A DNA stretch of 64,000 nucleotides from Bradyrhizobium japonicum USDA 6 (GCF_000284375.1 NC_017249.1:3574001-3638000), one strand, 5' to 3'. Numbered from the stretch's first letter, positions 1-9,351 are shown. A program made the numbers and translations. Notes: a model not told the origin generated them from the sequence alone.

Positions 1-722
1 ACTACGAAATTTCCGGCGCTGTTCTGCACGACGCCAAATGAGATTCTATCCAGCCGTTGCAGCGCGTAAGTGTATTCGAGATAGCCGATCGCGCCCGGAA
101 CGAGGCTGACGAGCGAGGCGACGCCGTCATTGCCCTTGCCGCCGAGGCCAAGCGGCCACTCGACCGAGGTGCCTTCGCCCACGCTCGTCTTCCACCGCGG
201 GCTGACCTTGGAGAGGTAGTTCGACCAGTTGAACGTCGTGCCGGATCCGTCGATGCGATGAACCACCGTTATCGCAGTGTTCGGCAGCCTGATGTCGGGG
301 TTGATCGCACGAATGGCCGGATCGTTCCATGATCTCAGCTTGCCGAGATAGATGTCGGCGAGCATCTGGCCGGTGAAGCGGATCTGGCCGGGCTTGACCC
401 CATCGATATTGACGACCGGCACGACGCCCCCGATCACGATCGGGAATTGCATCATGCCGAGCCTGTCCAGCTCCTTGGGATCGAGCGGCATGTCGCTTGC
501 GCCGAAGTCGACGGCCTCTTTCTTGATCAGGCCGACGCCGATGCTCGAGCCGACCGCTTGATAGGTGACGGTGTTGCCGGTCTTCGTCTTGTATGCGTCG
601 ATCCATTTCGCCATTACGGGCGAAACGAAGGTCGAGCCGGCTCCCTTGGTCTCGGCCGCCAGGCTCTGCGTGGCGACGAGCAGAGCGGTGAAGATGATGG
701 GAAGTGCAATATGTTTTGTCAT
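1..722 (-). CDS. pstS: Phosphate ABC transporter substrate-binding protein PstS (3' part missing, runs off left edge)
   Basis: The reverse strand encodes a continuous protein from the ATG at 722 to the window edge. It begins MTKHIALPIIFTALLVATQS, a Sec signal peptide, followed by the mature start ETKGAGSTFVSPVMAKW. Further on it reads GASDMPLDPKEL and HRIDGSGTTFNWSNYL, both typical of PstS, the periplasmic phosphate-binding protein of the PstSCAB importer. The frame has no stop before base 1, so about 240 of the usual 330-350 residues are visible. PstCAB and PhoU would be expected beyond the left edge. No convincing Pho box was found in the 5' region. Confidence 0.9.
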   Translation of the reverse strand, partial: MTKHIALPIIFTALLVATQSLAAETKGAGSTFVSPVMAKWIDAYKTKTGNTVTYQAVGSSIGVGLIKKEAVDFGASDMPLDPKELDRLGMMQFPIVIGGVVPVVNIDGVKPGQIRFTGQMLADIYLGKLRSWNDPAIRAINPDIRLPNTAITVVHRIDGSGTTFNWSNYLSKVSPRWKTSVGEGTSVEWPLGLGGKGNDGVASLVSLVPGAIGYLEYTYALQRLDRISFGVVQNSAGNFV

Positions 723-1120
723 GTGCGCGACCCTAACAGGTGGGGCACGAGGCTGATGTGGGTTATGTCACAATAGCGTCGCGAGGCATTCGCACTGGCC
801 ATTGCGCATCAATTACACCATGCCGTTAGCGAGCACCCATCGTCCGATTGATGTAGATCAAGATGGTCCGAACCGGCGGGGCCGAGCCGTCCCTCGCTGC
901 AAGGCGCCGGGGGCGAGCACACGAAAATTCGGTAAAACCGCCTGCCAGACTGCCAAATCATGCCGTTTCGCGGCCGGATGGCGGCTTTATTCCCGCCTCG
1001 GATGCTTTAAGGAAGGGGCATGATCAGGTCGCCCCCGCCCGGTGGCGGTGCTAGACCCTGATGCAGGAACAATGGGGCCGGGCCGTCTGGCACGCCCGCA
1101 AGGATGAAGGATACGAGGCA
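723..1120. other. Intergenic region between pstS and hbdA
   Basis: About 400 bases separate the divergent pstS and 3-hydroxybutyryl-CoA dehydrogenase genes. Short open frames here lack ribosome sites and credible codon use. The stretch must hold the pstS promoter, but I could not recognise a two-half Pho box with confidence. Confidence 0.5.
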
Positions 1121-1972
1121 ATGATCAACACGGTTGGCATCATCGGGGCAGGGACCATGGGGAACGGCATCGCGCAGATTTGTGCCGCGGCCGGGCTCTC
1201 GGTCGTGATGGTCGACATCTCCGATGCGGCTGTGAACCGCGGGCTGTCGACCGTCGGCGGCAGCCTCGAGCGCCTGGTCAAGAAGGAGAAGATGTCGGCG
1301 GCCGATCGCGACGCGACTCTCAAGCGCATCACCGGCACCACCGACCGCGCGAAGCTCGCCGATTGCGACCTCGTCATCGAGGCCGCGACCGAGAACGAGG
1401 AGCTCAAGGTCAAGATCCTGAAGGACCTCTGCGCCACGCTGTCGCCGCGCACGCTGCTCGCGACCAACACTTCCTCGATTTCGATCACGAAGCTTGCCGC
1501 CGCAACCGATCGCCCCGATCGCTTCATCGGCATGCACTTCTTCAACCCGGTGCCGGTGATGGCACTGCTGGAGCTCATCCGCGGCTTGCAGACCTCCGAC
1601 GACACCCACGCCAAGGCGCTGGATTTCGCCAAGCGGGTCGGCAAGGTGGCGATCACGGCCAAGAACAGCCCCGGCTTTGCCGTCAACCGCATCCTGTGCC
1701 CGATGATCAACGAGGCGATCTTTGCGCTCCAGGAGGGGATCGCGACCGCCGAGGAGATCGATGCCGGCATGAAGCTCGGCTGCAACCATCCGATCGGGCC
1801 GCTGGCGCTCGCCGATCTCGTCGGGCTCGACACCATGCTTTCGGTGATGGAGGTCTTCTACAAGGGCTTCAACGACCCCAAATACCGTCCGGCCCCCTTG
1901 CTCAAGGAAATGGTCGACGCCGGCCATCTCGGCCGCAAGACCGGCCAGGGCTTCTACACCTATAGCGCCTGA
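1121..1972 (+). CDS. hbdA: 3-hydroxybutyryl-CoA dehydrogenase
   Basis: This 283-residue cytoplasmic enzyme would interconvert acetoacetyl-CoA and 3-hydroxybutyryl-CoA with NAD(P) in short-chain fatty acid or polyhydroxybutyrate metabolism. The N-terminal Rossmann motif [14 protein letters not shown], the block [13 protein letters not shown] and the HFFNPVPVM segment with its catalytic His are those of the family, as is the length. The open frame extends upstream to 1061. The ATG at 1121 is preferred because it starts directly at the dinucleotide-binding fold and has a GAGG stretch just upstream. The thiolase at 47497 could supply its substrate but is not adjacent. Confidence 0.92.
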   Translation: MINTVGIIGAGTMGNGIAQICAAAGLSVVMVDISDAAVNRGLSTVGGSLERLVKKEKMSAADRDATLKRITGTTDRAKLADCDLVIEAATENEELKVKILKDLCATLSPRTLLATNTSSISITKLAAATDRPDRFIGMHFFNPVPVMALLELIRGLQTSDDTHAKALDFAKRVGKVAITAKNSPGFAVNRILCPMINEAIFALQEGIATAEEIDAGMKLGCNHPIGPLALADLVGLDTMLSVMEVFYKGFNDPKYRPAPLLKEMVDAGHLGRKTGQGFYTYSA

Positions 1973-2107
1973 TGGCGCCGGCGGCGGGTGCCCGGCATCC
2001 GCCGTCCGATCCCCGCAATTTGCGCTGCGACAAAGACGCCGCGCGCAATTGGCCCGACAATGTCGAACGGGCGGCCTGCGGGAACAAATGAACGGATAAC
2101 GAAGGAC

Positions 2108-2572
2108 ATGTCGGATCGATTGAAGGCCGAGCGCGAGGCGGCGGCCGCGCGGCGGAACCTGCTGACCCAGGATGCGATCGAGCGCACCGGGATCACGGAG
2201 GAGATGATCGGGGAGCTCGTCACCCGCTTCTACGGACGCGTGCGCGAGGATGCGCTGCTGGGGCCGGTCTTTGCGATCGTGCAGAATTGGGACGAGCATC
2301 TCGCCAAACTCAGGGAATTCTGGTCGTCGGTCGTGCTGATGAGCGGCCGCTATCATGGTTCGCCGATGCGGGCGCATGTGCCGCTCAGCCTGGTCGGCGA
2401 TCATTTCGACCGCTGGCTCGATCTGTTCGAGCAGACCGCGCGCGAGGTCTGTCCGCCGCCGGCGGCCGCGCTCTTCATCGACAAGGCGCGTCGCATCGCC
2501 GACAGCTTTGAGATGGCGTCGGCGACCATCGCCGGCCGCATCGCTGCGCCGCGTCACGTGCTCCGGTCCTGA
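2108..2572 (+). CDS. Group III truncated haemoglobin
   Basis: A 154-residue protein with a short globin fold: RFYGRVREDALLGPVF, then NWDEHLAKLREFWSSVVL and GSPMRAHVPLSL with the haem-proximal His region. These are the conserved blocks of group III truncated haemoglobins (COG2346), cytoplasmic haem proteins implicated in O2 or NO chemistry. The ATG at 2108 has a GAAGGA ribosome site immediately upstream and gives the family length; an earlier in-frame start at 1988 would add 40 non-conserved residues. It stands 135 bases after hbdA on the same strand. The exact physiological ligand is not evident. Confidence 0.88.
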   Translation: MSDRLKAEREAAAARRNLLTQDAIERTGITEEMIGELVTRFYGRVREDALLGPVFAIVQNWDEHLAKLREFWSSVVLMSGRYHGSPMRAHVPLSLVGDHFDRWLDLFEQTAREVCPPPAAALFIDKARRIADSFEMASATIAGRIAAPRHVLRS

Positions 2573-2836
2573 CGACAGAAAATCTGCCTGTAAAACGTGC
2601 AGTTGTGTCGCTTCGAGGTTGTGCTGCGTGGCCAATAACGCGTTGCACCAATTCCGGCATCATCGGTCTGATCTGCAAAATCATCATGCTGATCGCGCGA
2701 CGCGACGTTGCAATTGCAAATATGCGCCGGAACGCATTCATTTGCGTTCAACCAAAGCGAGCAAAGACATATTGATGCGCTGCGGCGCCAACTCTCCGCC
2801 TTTTTTTCGGCAGAGTTCCAGCGCCTGCTACCGTGC

Positions 2837-3490
2837 ATGTCGCGCGCATCATTCAACACCACTCCCTCATCGTCCAAGAGCACCGCGGAACCTGACGTCG
2901 ACGCGGGCGCAGAACAGACGCGGCGAACGCTGCTGCTCGGCGCGCTCGCCACGACCGCCTGCCTTGGTTGTTCCACGCAGGCGCGCGCGGGCGAGGATCC
3001 GCCAGGCTCCGACGAACGTCCGCAGAAGGGTGATCTCCTCGTCTTCTCCGAAGGCGACCAGGAGGGAAAGCTCATCACTGCGGCCGATCTCCCGGCCGGT
3101 GGACCGCCGGTCCATGCGTGGCCGAAGGATCCCAACACGTCGGTGGTGCGCAGCGCCTCGCGCCTCAACGAAATCCTGATCATCAGACTCGATCCTGCCG
3201 AACTCGACGAGAAGACCCGCGCGCGTGCCGTCGACGGCATCTTGGCCTATTCGGCGATCTGCTCCCATGCCGGCTGTCCCGTCACCGCCTGGGTCAAGAG
3301 CGATGTCGGCGACAAGGATGTGTTCAAGTGCATGTGTCACAACTCTGAATACGATCCCCGCGAGGGCGCGCAGGTCGTGTTCGGGCCGGCCCCGCGGCGG
3401 CTTGCCGCGCTGCCGCTCGCGCTCGCTGACGGTTCGCTCAGCGTTGCCGGCAACTTCATCGGAAAGGTAGGTGGCGTGCAGCCAGGATGA
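2837..3490 (+). CDS. Tat-exported Rieske [2Fe-2S] protein, high-potential type
   Basis: A 217-residue protein with a twin-arginine segment (TRRTLLLGALATTACLG, about 29-45), so probably periplasmic or membrane-anchored. The Rieske site has box I CSHAGC (Cys142, His144) and box II CMCHNSEY (Cys165, His168). Cys147 and Cys167 are placed to form the disulfide found in cytochrome bc1-type Rieske proteins. Ser170 and Tyr172 occupy the positions that raise the midpoint potential. It has no oxygenase domain and no cytochrome b neighbour. It lies 117 bases upstream of a PQQ dehydrogenase in the same direction, where a cytochrome c gene is usually found. An electron-transfer role for that enzyme is my inference. 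An upstream in-frame start at 2708 exists but precedes the Tat motif with unconserved sequence. Confidence 0.85.
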   Translation: MSRASFNTTPSSSKSTAEPDVDAGAEQTRRTLLLGALATTACLGCSTQARAGEDPPGSDERPQKGDLLVFSEGDQEGKLITAADLPAGGPPVHAWPKDPNTSVVRSASRLNEILIIRLDPAELDEKTRARAVDGILAYSAICSHAGCPVTAWVKSDVGDKDVFKCMCHNSEYDPREGAQVVFGPAPRRLAALPLALADGSLSVAGNFIGKVGGVQPG

Positions 3491-3607
3491 TGGACGGTGC
3501 GGGTTATGCCCGCGTCACGAGAGGCCGCATCCGCCGAGGGGCGGACGACGGGACGAACGACAAGAATTCAAAGCAAGAATTCAAACGGATGAAAAAGGGG
3601 AACGTCC

Positions 3608-5347
3608 ATGAAAACTTCCATGACCAGGAAGCAATGGTTACTGTCCGGCTTCGTCGCCTTCACGTGTCTTGCCTCGACCGCCGCCGGCGCCGGCCCGATC
3701 GAGAATTATTCTCCCGTCACCGCGCAGCGGCTGGAAAATCCGGAACCCAGCAACTGGATGCTCTATCGGCGCACCTATGACGGGCAGGGCTATAGCCCGC
3801 TCGACCAGATCAACACCTCGAACGTCAAGAATCTCACGCCGGTCTGGACGTTTGCCACCGGCGTGGTCGAAGGCCACGAGGCGCCGCCGATCGTCAACAA
3901 CGGCGTGATGTTCGTGGCGACCCCGATGGGGCAGGTGATCGCGCTGAACGCGAAGACCGGCGACGAGTACTGGCGCTACAAGCGGCAGCTCCCCGACGAT
4001 CTGTTCCAGTTGCATCCGACCAGTCGCGGTGTCGGCCTCTGGGAGGACAAGCTCTATCTCGCCACCACCGACGACCATGTCGTGGCACTCGACGCCAAGA
4101 CCGGCAAGGTGGTGTGGGACACCAAGGTGCAGGATTACAAGAAGGGCCAGTACATGACCCTGATGCCGCTGATCATCGACGGCAAGGTCATCGTCGGCGG
4201 CTCCGGCGGCGAGTTCGGCGTGCGCGGCTATGTCGCCGCCTACGATGCCAAGGACGGCAAGGAGCTGTGGCGGACCTACACCATTCCGGGCGAAGGCGAG
4301 CCCGGTCACGACACCTGGCAGGGCGACGACTGGAAGAACGGCGGCGGCTCGGCCTGGATGACCGGCAATTACGACAAGGAGACCAAGACGATCTATTGGG
4401 GTGTCGGCAACGCCGCGCCGTGGCCTGGCGAGATGCACCCCGGCGACAATCTCTACACCTCGTCGGTGCTCGCGCTCGATCCCAGCAACGGCAAGATCAA
4501 GACCTATCACCAGTATCACCAGAACGATTCTTGGGACTGGGACGAGGTCGAAGCGCCAATGCTGATCGACCTGCAACGCAATGGGCGCAACATCAAGAGC
4601 CTGGTCCATCCCGGCCGCGACGCGATCTTCTGGGTGCTCGAGCGCACGCCGACCAAGATCAACTATGTCGCTGGCTGGCCGTTCGTCTCCACCGACGTCT
4701 GGAAGGGCATCGATGCCGAGAGCGGACGGCCGATCGTCGATCCCGATCACAAGCCGACCGTAGGCAAGCGCGTCGAGTTCTGTCCGTCGCTGTGGGGCGG
4801 CAAGGACTGGCCGTCAGCGGCCTACAGCCAGAAGACAGGCCTCGTCTACGTGCCCGCCAACGAGAATTTCTGCGGCGGCTTTACCGGCGAGAAGCTTCCG
4901 CTCAAGCCCGGCGAACTCTGGCTCGGCACCAAGCCGGAAGACATCGGCCTGAAGACCAAGCCCGGCGCCGATCATTTCGGCGAGCTCCAGGCCTGGGATC
5001 CCGTCACCGGCAAGAAGGTGTGGCAGCACAATTTCCCGAAGTCGCAGCTGTTCGGCTCGGTGACGGCGACCGCAGGCGATCTCGTCTTCGTCGGCGGCAC
5101 CAACGACCGCAACTTCCGCGCCTTCAATGCCAAGACCGGCGAGCTGCTGTGGGAGCAGAAGACCAACTCCGGCATCATGGGCATGCCGTCGTCCTATGAG
5201 ATCGACGGCACGCAATATATCGCGATCCAGTCCGGATGGGGCGTCGACGCGCAGCGCATCCAGGACGCGCTCGCGACCAACAATATCGGCATCGAATCCA
5301 ATGTGCCGCAGGGCGGCGTGATCTGGGTGTTCGCGCTGAAGAAATAA
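3608..5347 (+). CDS. PQQ-dependent alcohol dehydrogenase, lanthanide-type, lacking the adjacent-cysteine pair
   Basis: A 579-residue periplasmic quinoprotein with signal peptide (1-28) and eight-bladed propeller repeats of the DAKTGKVVW type. Cofactor and metal residues align with XoxF enzymes: Glu202 in GGEFG, Asn268 in GVGNAAPW, and Asp310-x-Asp312 in SWDWDEV, the last Asp being the lanthanide signature. The strictly conserved Cys-Cys pair that forms the ring against PQQ in XoxF, MxaF and ExaF is absent. At that place the protein reads QLHPTSRGVGLW (about 134-145). The substrate is unknown; methanol, ethanol or another primary alcohol are possible. The Rieske gene precedes it and no cytochrome c gene is adjacent. 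A strong terminator follows. Confidence 0.93.
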   Translation: MKTSMTRKQWLLSGFVAFTCLASTAAGAGPIENYSPVTAQRLENPEPSNWMLYRRTYDGQGYSPLDQINTSNVKNLTPVWTFATGVVEGHEAPPIVNNGVMFVATPMGQVIALNAKTGDEYWRYKRQLPDDLFQLHPTSRGVGLWEDKLYLATTDDHVVALDAKTGKVVWDTKVQDYKKGQYMTLMPLIIDGKVIVGGSGGEFGVRGYVAAYDAKDGKELWRTYTIPGEGEPGHDTWQGDDWKNGGGSAWMTGNYDKETKTIYWGVGNAAPWPGEMHPGDNLYTSSVLALDPSNGKIKTYHQYHQNDSWDWDEVEAPMLIDLQRNGRNIKSLVHPGRDAIFWVLERTPTKINYVAGWPFVSTDVWKGIDAESGRPIVDPDHKPTVGKRVEFCPSLWGGKDWPSAAYSQKTGLVYVPANENFCGGFTGEKLPLKPGELWLGTKPEDIGLKTKPGADHFGELQAWDPVTGKKVWQHNFPKSQLFGSVTATAGDLVFVGGTNDRNFRAFNAKTGELLWEQKTNSGIMGMPSSYEIDGTQYIAIQSGWGVDAQRIQDALATNNIGIESNVPQGGVIWVFALKK

Positions 5348-5387
5348 GCTCTGCGGGCAGATCGAAGGAAGCGGAGCGTCAGGGGGC

Positions 5388-5420
5388 AAATGCGGCGGAC
5401 GGCAACGTCCGCCGCATTTT
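5388..5420 (+). terminator. Rho-independent terminator after the first PQQ dehydrogenase
   Basis: Arms AAATGCGGCGGAC and GTCCGCCGCATTT form a 13-base-pair stem with a 6-base loop, starting 40 bases after the stop codon. The T run (TTTTG) follows the stem. Confidence 0.85.
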
Positions 5421-5466
5421 GCGTATCTTCTTCCCTTCTCTCCTTGTTGTGGGAGAAGGTGGCATA

Positions 5467-5642
5467 GGCGGCCTTCGGCCGCCGTTCTTAAGAGAACGCC
5501 GAAGCGAAGCTTCGGCTAGAGCGCCGCATGAGCGGTTATATCCGCGTACACAAATCGCGAGGGGGCTCGCGGAGACAAACCCCTCACCCAAGCGAGCTCG
5601 TGTCACCCAGCGTCGCTGCCCTCTCCCGCAAGGGGAGAGGGC
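5467..5642. repeat. Cluster of intergenic palindromes
   Basis: Three short perfect inverted repeats lie back to back: GGCGGCC-TTC-GGCCGCC at 5467-5483, GTTCT-TAAG-AGAAC at 5484-5497 and GCCGAAGC-GAA-GCTTCGGC at 5498-5516. The arms GCCCTCTCCC and GGGGAGAGGGC follow at 5618-5642. Such G+C-rich palindromes are scattered between genes in Bradyrhizobium genomes. Similar GGGGAGAGG sequence recurs near 22970, and a related stretch lies near 47230-47290. Confidence 0.6.
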
Positions 5643-5667
5643 GCATCAATGCGCAGGCGCTGAACCG

Positions 5668-5928
5668 CTACTTCCCCTGCCGATCAACCTTGTCCTTTTC
5701 CTTCTGGTTCATCTCCTGAACCTTCGGATCGGAGCTGGTCTGCCCGGTGGTCTGCGTGGTCGAAGGCGGCGGCGCGCCGGCGTTGGGAAGCGAGTTCTGC
5801 TCCGGCGCGGTGGGGCGCGTGGCGGTGGTCGGCGGAGTGGTGCTGCTTTGGGCGAACGCAGCCGTGGTCGTCATGAAAAAGGCGCCCGACAGCAACGAGA
5901 CTGCGAGCGCCTTTGAGATGTTGGTCAT
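5668..5928 (-). CDS. Small secreted Thr/Pro-rich protein
   Basis: An 86-residue protein with a clear Sec signal (ISKALAVSLLSGAFFMTT, cleavage near AFA-QSS). A low-complexity Ser/Thr/Pro region and a charged tail (QKEKDKVDRQGK) follow. I do not recognise a domain. It is typical of the small periplasmic proteins of Bradyrhizobium. It lies 55 bases downstream of the molybdenum hydroxylase gene on the same strand and could be co-transcribed. Confidence 0.7.
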   Translation of the reverse strand: MTNISKALAVSLLSGAFFMTTTAAFAQSSTTPPTTATRPTAPEQNSLPNAGAPPPSTTQTTGQTSSDPKVQEMNQKEKDKVDRQGK

Positions 5929-5983
5929 CGATCTGCTCCTGTCAGATCGATGGAAACGGCGCGAGGCCGCTCAATGTTCCGCC

Positions 5984-8296
5984 TTAGGCCTCCAATTGCT
6001 TGCCGAGCGGAAGGCTGCGGATACGCTTTCCGGTCGCGGCGAAGATCGCGTTCATCAGCGCGGGCGCGAATGGCGGAACACCGGGTTCGCCGACGCCGCT
6101 CGGCGGCGTGTCGGGTCCGGGCGGGACGATGTAGACGTTGGTTACAAGAGGAGATTCATCCATCCTGAGGACCTGGAAGTCGTCGAAGTTCTTCTGCTCG
6201 ACCTTGCCGTCCTTGAAGGTGATCGCGCCGTATTTGGCGACGCTCAGCCCCATGATCGCCGCGCCCTCCATCTGCGAGGCGATGCGCTCGGGGTTGACAT
6301 AGGTGCCGCAGTCGATCGCGGTATCGACCCGCGGCACCGTCAGCTTGCCCTTCTCGTCGACGGCCACCTCGACGATGGTCGCGATGTAGCTGACGAAGCT
6401 GCGGTGCACGGCAATGCCGAGGCCGTGGCCTTTCGGCACCTGACGGCCCCATTCGCCCTTCTCGGCGACCAGCTCGACCACCTTGCGCAGGCGCGCGGTG
6501 TCGATCGGGTAGCTGTCATAGGGCTCGCCGTAGTTCCACATGTCCTTCACCGCTGGCTTGACGATGCGGGGACTGCCGATCAGCGCGAGCAGTGTCTCCT
6601 TCTGGTCGCGCCCGGTCGCCTGCGCGATCTCGCCGACCATCGACTGCACCGCAAAGGCCCGCGGGATGTTCGAGACCGAACGGAACCAGCCGATGCGGGT
6701 GAACGCCGCGGCTTCCGGGTTCTCACAGGAGATGTTGGCGATCTCGAACGGCATGTCGACGAGGCCCATGCCGAGCTCGAAGGGTGCCTGGTGGTTTGCA
6801 CCCGCGGCGAAGGTCGAGGCGATGCTCGGGGCCACGCTGCGGTGGCGCCAGGCGATCACCTTGCCGTTCTTGTCGAGCCCCGCCTCGATCCGCTCGACCG
6901 AGACGGTGTGCAGGAAGTCGTGACGGACGTCGTCCTCGCGCGTCCATTGCACCTTCACCGGCGCGCCGAGCTCCCTCGAAAGCAGTGCGGCCTCGAGCGC
7001 GAAGTCGCATTTCGACTTGCGGCCGAAACCGCCGCCGAGCAGCGTGACGTTCACCGTGACGTTGTCCTCGGGAATGCCGAGCGTCTTGGCGACGTCCTCG
7101 CGGGTGCCGCCGGGACTCTGCACCGGCGCCCAGATCTCCGCCTTGTCACCCTTGACGTCGGCGACCGCCACCGGCGGCTCCATGCTGACATGGGCGAGGT
7201 GCGGCAGATAGTATTCGCCGACGACGACCTTGTCGGCGCCTTTCAGCGCAGCGTCTGCGTCACCCTCCTGGCGTACGACGAGGCCCGGTTTGCGTGAGGC
7301 TTCCTCGAGCTCCTTGCGATAGGCGACGGAGTCGTATTTGCCGTTGGCGCCGTCGTCCCAGGTCAGCTTCAGCGCGTCGCGGCCCTTGATCGCCGCGCCG
7401 GTGTTGCGCGCGATCACCGCAACGCCGCCGAGCGGCTGGAATTTCGACGGCCACGGCCAGCCGCGCACCTGCATCACCTTCTCGACGCCGGGGACCTTCA
7501 GCGCGGTGTCCGGATCGAACGAGACCAGCTTGCCGCCGGTCACCGGCGGGCGTGCGATGACGGCATATTTCATGCCCGGCAGGCGTACGTCCGCGCCGTA
7601 GCGCGCCTTGCCGGTGGTGATGTCGTGGAGATCGACGATGCCGATCTGGCCCTTGCCGAGATAACGGAAGTCCTTGGGGTCCTTCAGCTTGAGGCCTTCG
7701 ATGCTCGGCACCGATTGCTTGGCTGCGTCCGCGGCGAGCTCGCCGAAGCCGAGCTTGCGGCCGCTGGCACTATGGACGACCTCGTGGTTGACGGCCTTGA
7801 CCTCGGTCGCCGGCACGCCCCAGCGCTTGGCCGCGGCCTGCTCCAGCATGGTGCGGGCGGAGGCGCCGATCTGGCGCATCGGGATCAGATAATGCCGCGT
7901 GCTGCGGGAGCCGTCGGTGTCCTGGTTGCCGAACTTGACCTCGTCGCCATGGGCCTGCTGCACCTTTACCCTGGACCAGTCAGCCTCCATCTCCTCGGCG
8001 ACGATCAGCGGCAGGCTGGTGCGCACGCCGGTGCCCATTTCGGCACGATGGGCGAGGATGGTGACGGTGCCGTCGGGCGCAACGGCAACGAAGACGCGCG
8101 GGTCGACCACGACGCCGTGCGGCATCTTGCCGGCGCCGGTCTCATAGGCAAACGCCCGGCGCGACATCACGGGGGCGGCGAGCACGAAGCCGCCGGTGAT
8201 GCCGAGCCCCTTCAGGATGCTGCGGCGCGAGACCTTCTCGACCTTGAGGTTCTTTTCGAAGCCACGGAGCTTCGTCGGGTTCTCGATGAAATTCAT
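5984..8296 (-). CDS. Molybdopterin-binding subunit of an IorB-type aldehyde/isoquinoline oxidoreductase
   Basis: A 770-residue protein of the xanthine oxidase superfamily. A twin-arginine signal ([20 protein letters not shown], about 23-42) indicates export. The segments [20 protein letters not shown] and [20 protein letters not shown] are conserved molybdenum-cofactor regions, the latter with the catalytic Glu. Family members oxidise N-heterocycles or aldehydes with water as oxygen donor and usually pass electrons to a cytochrome c. It starts one base after the [2Fe-2S] subunit gene, so the two form an operon. Its position inside an alcohol-oxidation locus suggests an aldehyde substrate, but that is inference. 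Confidence 0.9.
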   Translation of the reverse strand: MNFIENPTKLRGFEKNLKVEKVSRRSILKGLGITGGFVLAAPVMSRRAFAYETGAGKMPHGVVVDPRVFVAVAPDGTVTILAHRAEMGTGVRTSLPLIVAEEMEADWSRVKVQQAHGDEVKFGNQDTDGSRSTRHYLIPMRQIGASARTMLEQAAAKRWGVPATEVKAVNHEVVHSASGRKLGFGELAADAAKQSVPSIEGLKLKDPKDFRYLGKGQIGIVDLHDITTGKARYGADVRLPGMKYAVIARPPVTGGKLVSFDPDTALKVPGVEKVMQVRGWPWPSKFQPLGGVAVIARNTGAAIKGRDALKLTWDDGANGKYDSVAYRKELEEASRKPGLVVRQEGDADAALKGADKVVVGEYYLPHLAHVSMEPPVAVADVKGDKAEIWAPVQSPGGTREDVAKTLGIPEDNVTVNVTLLGGGFGRKSKCDFALEAALLSRELGAPVKVQWTREDDVRHDFLHTVSVERIEAGLDKNGKVIAWRHRSVAPSIASTFAAGANHQAPFELGMGLVDMPFEIANISCENPEAAAFTRIGWFRSVSNIPRAFAVQSMVGEIAQATGRDQKETLLALIGSPRIVKPAVKDMWNYGEPYDSYPIDTARLRKVVELVAEKGEWGRQVPKGHGLGIAVHRSFVSYIATIVEVAVDEKGKLTVPRVDTAIDCGTYVNPERIASQMEGAAIMGLSVAKYGAITFKDGKVEQKNFDDFQVLRMDESPLVTNVYIVPPGPDTPPSGVGEPGVPPFAPALMNAIFAATGKRIRSLPLGKQLEA

Positions 8297-8297
8297 G

Positions 8298-8750
8298 TCA
8301 CACTCCCGTCGATGCGAGATGGACTGCGTTCTCGATGCGCTGGTAGCAGCCGCAGCGGCAGATGTTGCCGGCCATCGCTTCGCGGATCTGGTCGTGTGAC
8401 GGCTTGGGATTCTCCATCAGCAGCGCGGCAGCCTGCATGATCTGGCCAGCCTGGCAGAAGCCGCATTGGGGCACGTTGACCTGGCGCCAGGCCTTCTGGA
8501 CGGGATGGTCGCCGTTCGGATGCAGTCCTTCGATGGTGGTCACCTCGCGCCCGGCGACGTCGTTGATCGACGTGATGCAGGAGCGCACGGCCTCCTTGTC
8601 GACGATGACGGTGCAGGCGCCGCACAAGGCCTGGCCGCAGCCAAACTTGGTGCCGGTCAGCCCGGCCTCGTCACGCAGAAACCAGAGTAGCGGGAGATCC
8701 GGGTCGCCGTCCCAGCTCTGTTCCTGGCCGTTGATCTTCACCTTGATCAT
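8298..8750 (-). CDS. [2Fe-2S] subunit of the IorAB-type molybdenum hydroxylase
   Basis: A 150-residue ferredoxin-like subunit carrying both clusters expected for this family. The plant-type cluster uses Cys38, Cys43, Cys46 and Cys58 ([11 protein letters not shown]). The second uses Cys96, Cys99, Cys131 and Cys133 (CGFCQAG and [10 protein letters not shown]). It carries electrons from the molybdenum site of the partner encoded directly downstream. It has no signal of its own; complexes of this kind are exported by hitch-hiking on the Tat signal of the large subunit. The length is normal. Confidence 0.92.
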   Translation of the reverse strand: MIKVKINGQEQSWDGDPDLPLLWFLRDEAGLTGTKFGCGQALCGACTVIVDKEAVRSCITSINDVAGREVTTIEGLHPNGDHPVQKAWRQVNVPQCGFCQAGQIMQAAALLMENPKPSHDQIREAMAGNICRCGCYQRIENAVHLASTGV

Positions 8751-9094
8751 GATGGTCCCTCGCTCTTCATAAGCATGTCGATTTCAACATTGCCGACACA
8801 GGTCGGCGCACTGCCCGTTTCGTCGTGTCGCCGCATCCCCGCCCGGTCTCCTGCGCGGGCAAATCCCGGCAGCAAGCAGGAATGCGAATCGTGATGTCCG
8901 GATGTGCTCGATACCTCCCGTCTTATTCTTGATTGATTGAATTCGCGCGGCATCGTGACGACGCGATCGTAGCAGAGACCGCGCCGGCCCGGCGTTCACA
9001 GCCGGGTGTTCTTGACGGGAAAGGATTGCAACGAAGGTTTGTCAAAAGCAGGGCGCGACATCACGCCGCTGCGCCTGCGAAATGTGCACGACGA

Positions 9095-9130
9095 AAAAAG
9101 CTTCGTCCGGCAGAGACTGCGCGGACGAAG
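9095..9130 (-). terminator. Rho-independent terminator, leftward
   Basis: Read on the reverse strand, CTTCGTCCG, a 12-base loop and CGGACGAAG form a perfect 9-base-pair stem followed by a run of six T. It lies about 260 bases past the gfa stop and would end the xoxF-xoxG-adhC-gfa transcript. Confidence 0.75.
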
Positions 9131-9221
9131 CAGGATGCCTCAGTCGAGGGAGGGAGAAGCGCAGAGGCGCGGACTTCGAGGGGGAAGCGGGCGGCACTGC
9201 GCAGTCATTCAGAGACCAGGA

Positions 9222-9247
9222 CTGAGGAGCTCATCTGAGGAGCTCAT
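9222..9247. repeat. Perfect 13-base tandem duplication
   Basis: CTGAGGAGCTCAT occurs twice without a gap. Each copy contains the 6-base palindrome GAGCTC. Confidence 0.8.
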
Positions 9248-9308
9248 GGCCCTCGCATCTTGCGTCGTGCGAAGCGGAGGCATCGCAGCGATTTGGTCGG
9301 GGACCGGA

Positions 9309-9351
9309 CCGTCCGGCTCGCTGGCGATGGTCGGGGCCAGCGAGCGGACGG
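9309..9351. repeat. Long inverted repeat past gfa
   Basis: The arms CCGTCCGGCTCGCTGGC and GCCAGCGAGCGGACGG pair over 16 bases with one bulged base and a 10-base loop. There is no T run, so it is not a classical terminator. It may stabilise the 3' end of the gfa message. Confidence 0.65.

Noticed and set aside
723..860. Pho box upstream of pstS
   Set aside because: The sequence TGTGACATAACC shows only weak likeness to one half-site and no second half at the right spacing.
1007..2635. Long reverse-strand open frame of 542 codons opposite hbdA and the haemoglobin gene
   Set aside because: It runs antisense to two well-conserved genes, has Arg/His/Ala-rich shadow composition and no domain.
5747..7297. 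Forward open frame of 516 codons opposite the molybdenum hydroxylase
   Set aside because: It is an antisense shadow of a G+C-rich gene; the reverse-strand protein has full family motifs.
8747..8953. Short reverse frame upstream of the [2Fe-2S] subunit gene
   Set aside because: No ribosome site or known similarity; it overlaps the likely promoter.
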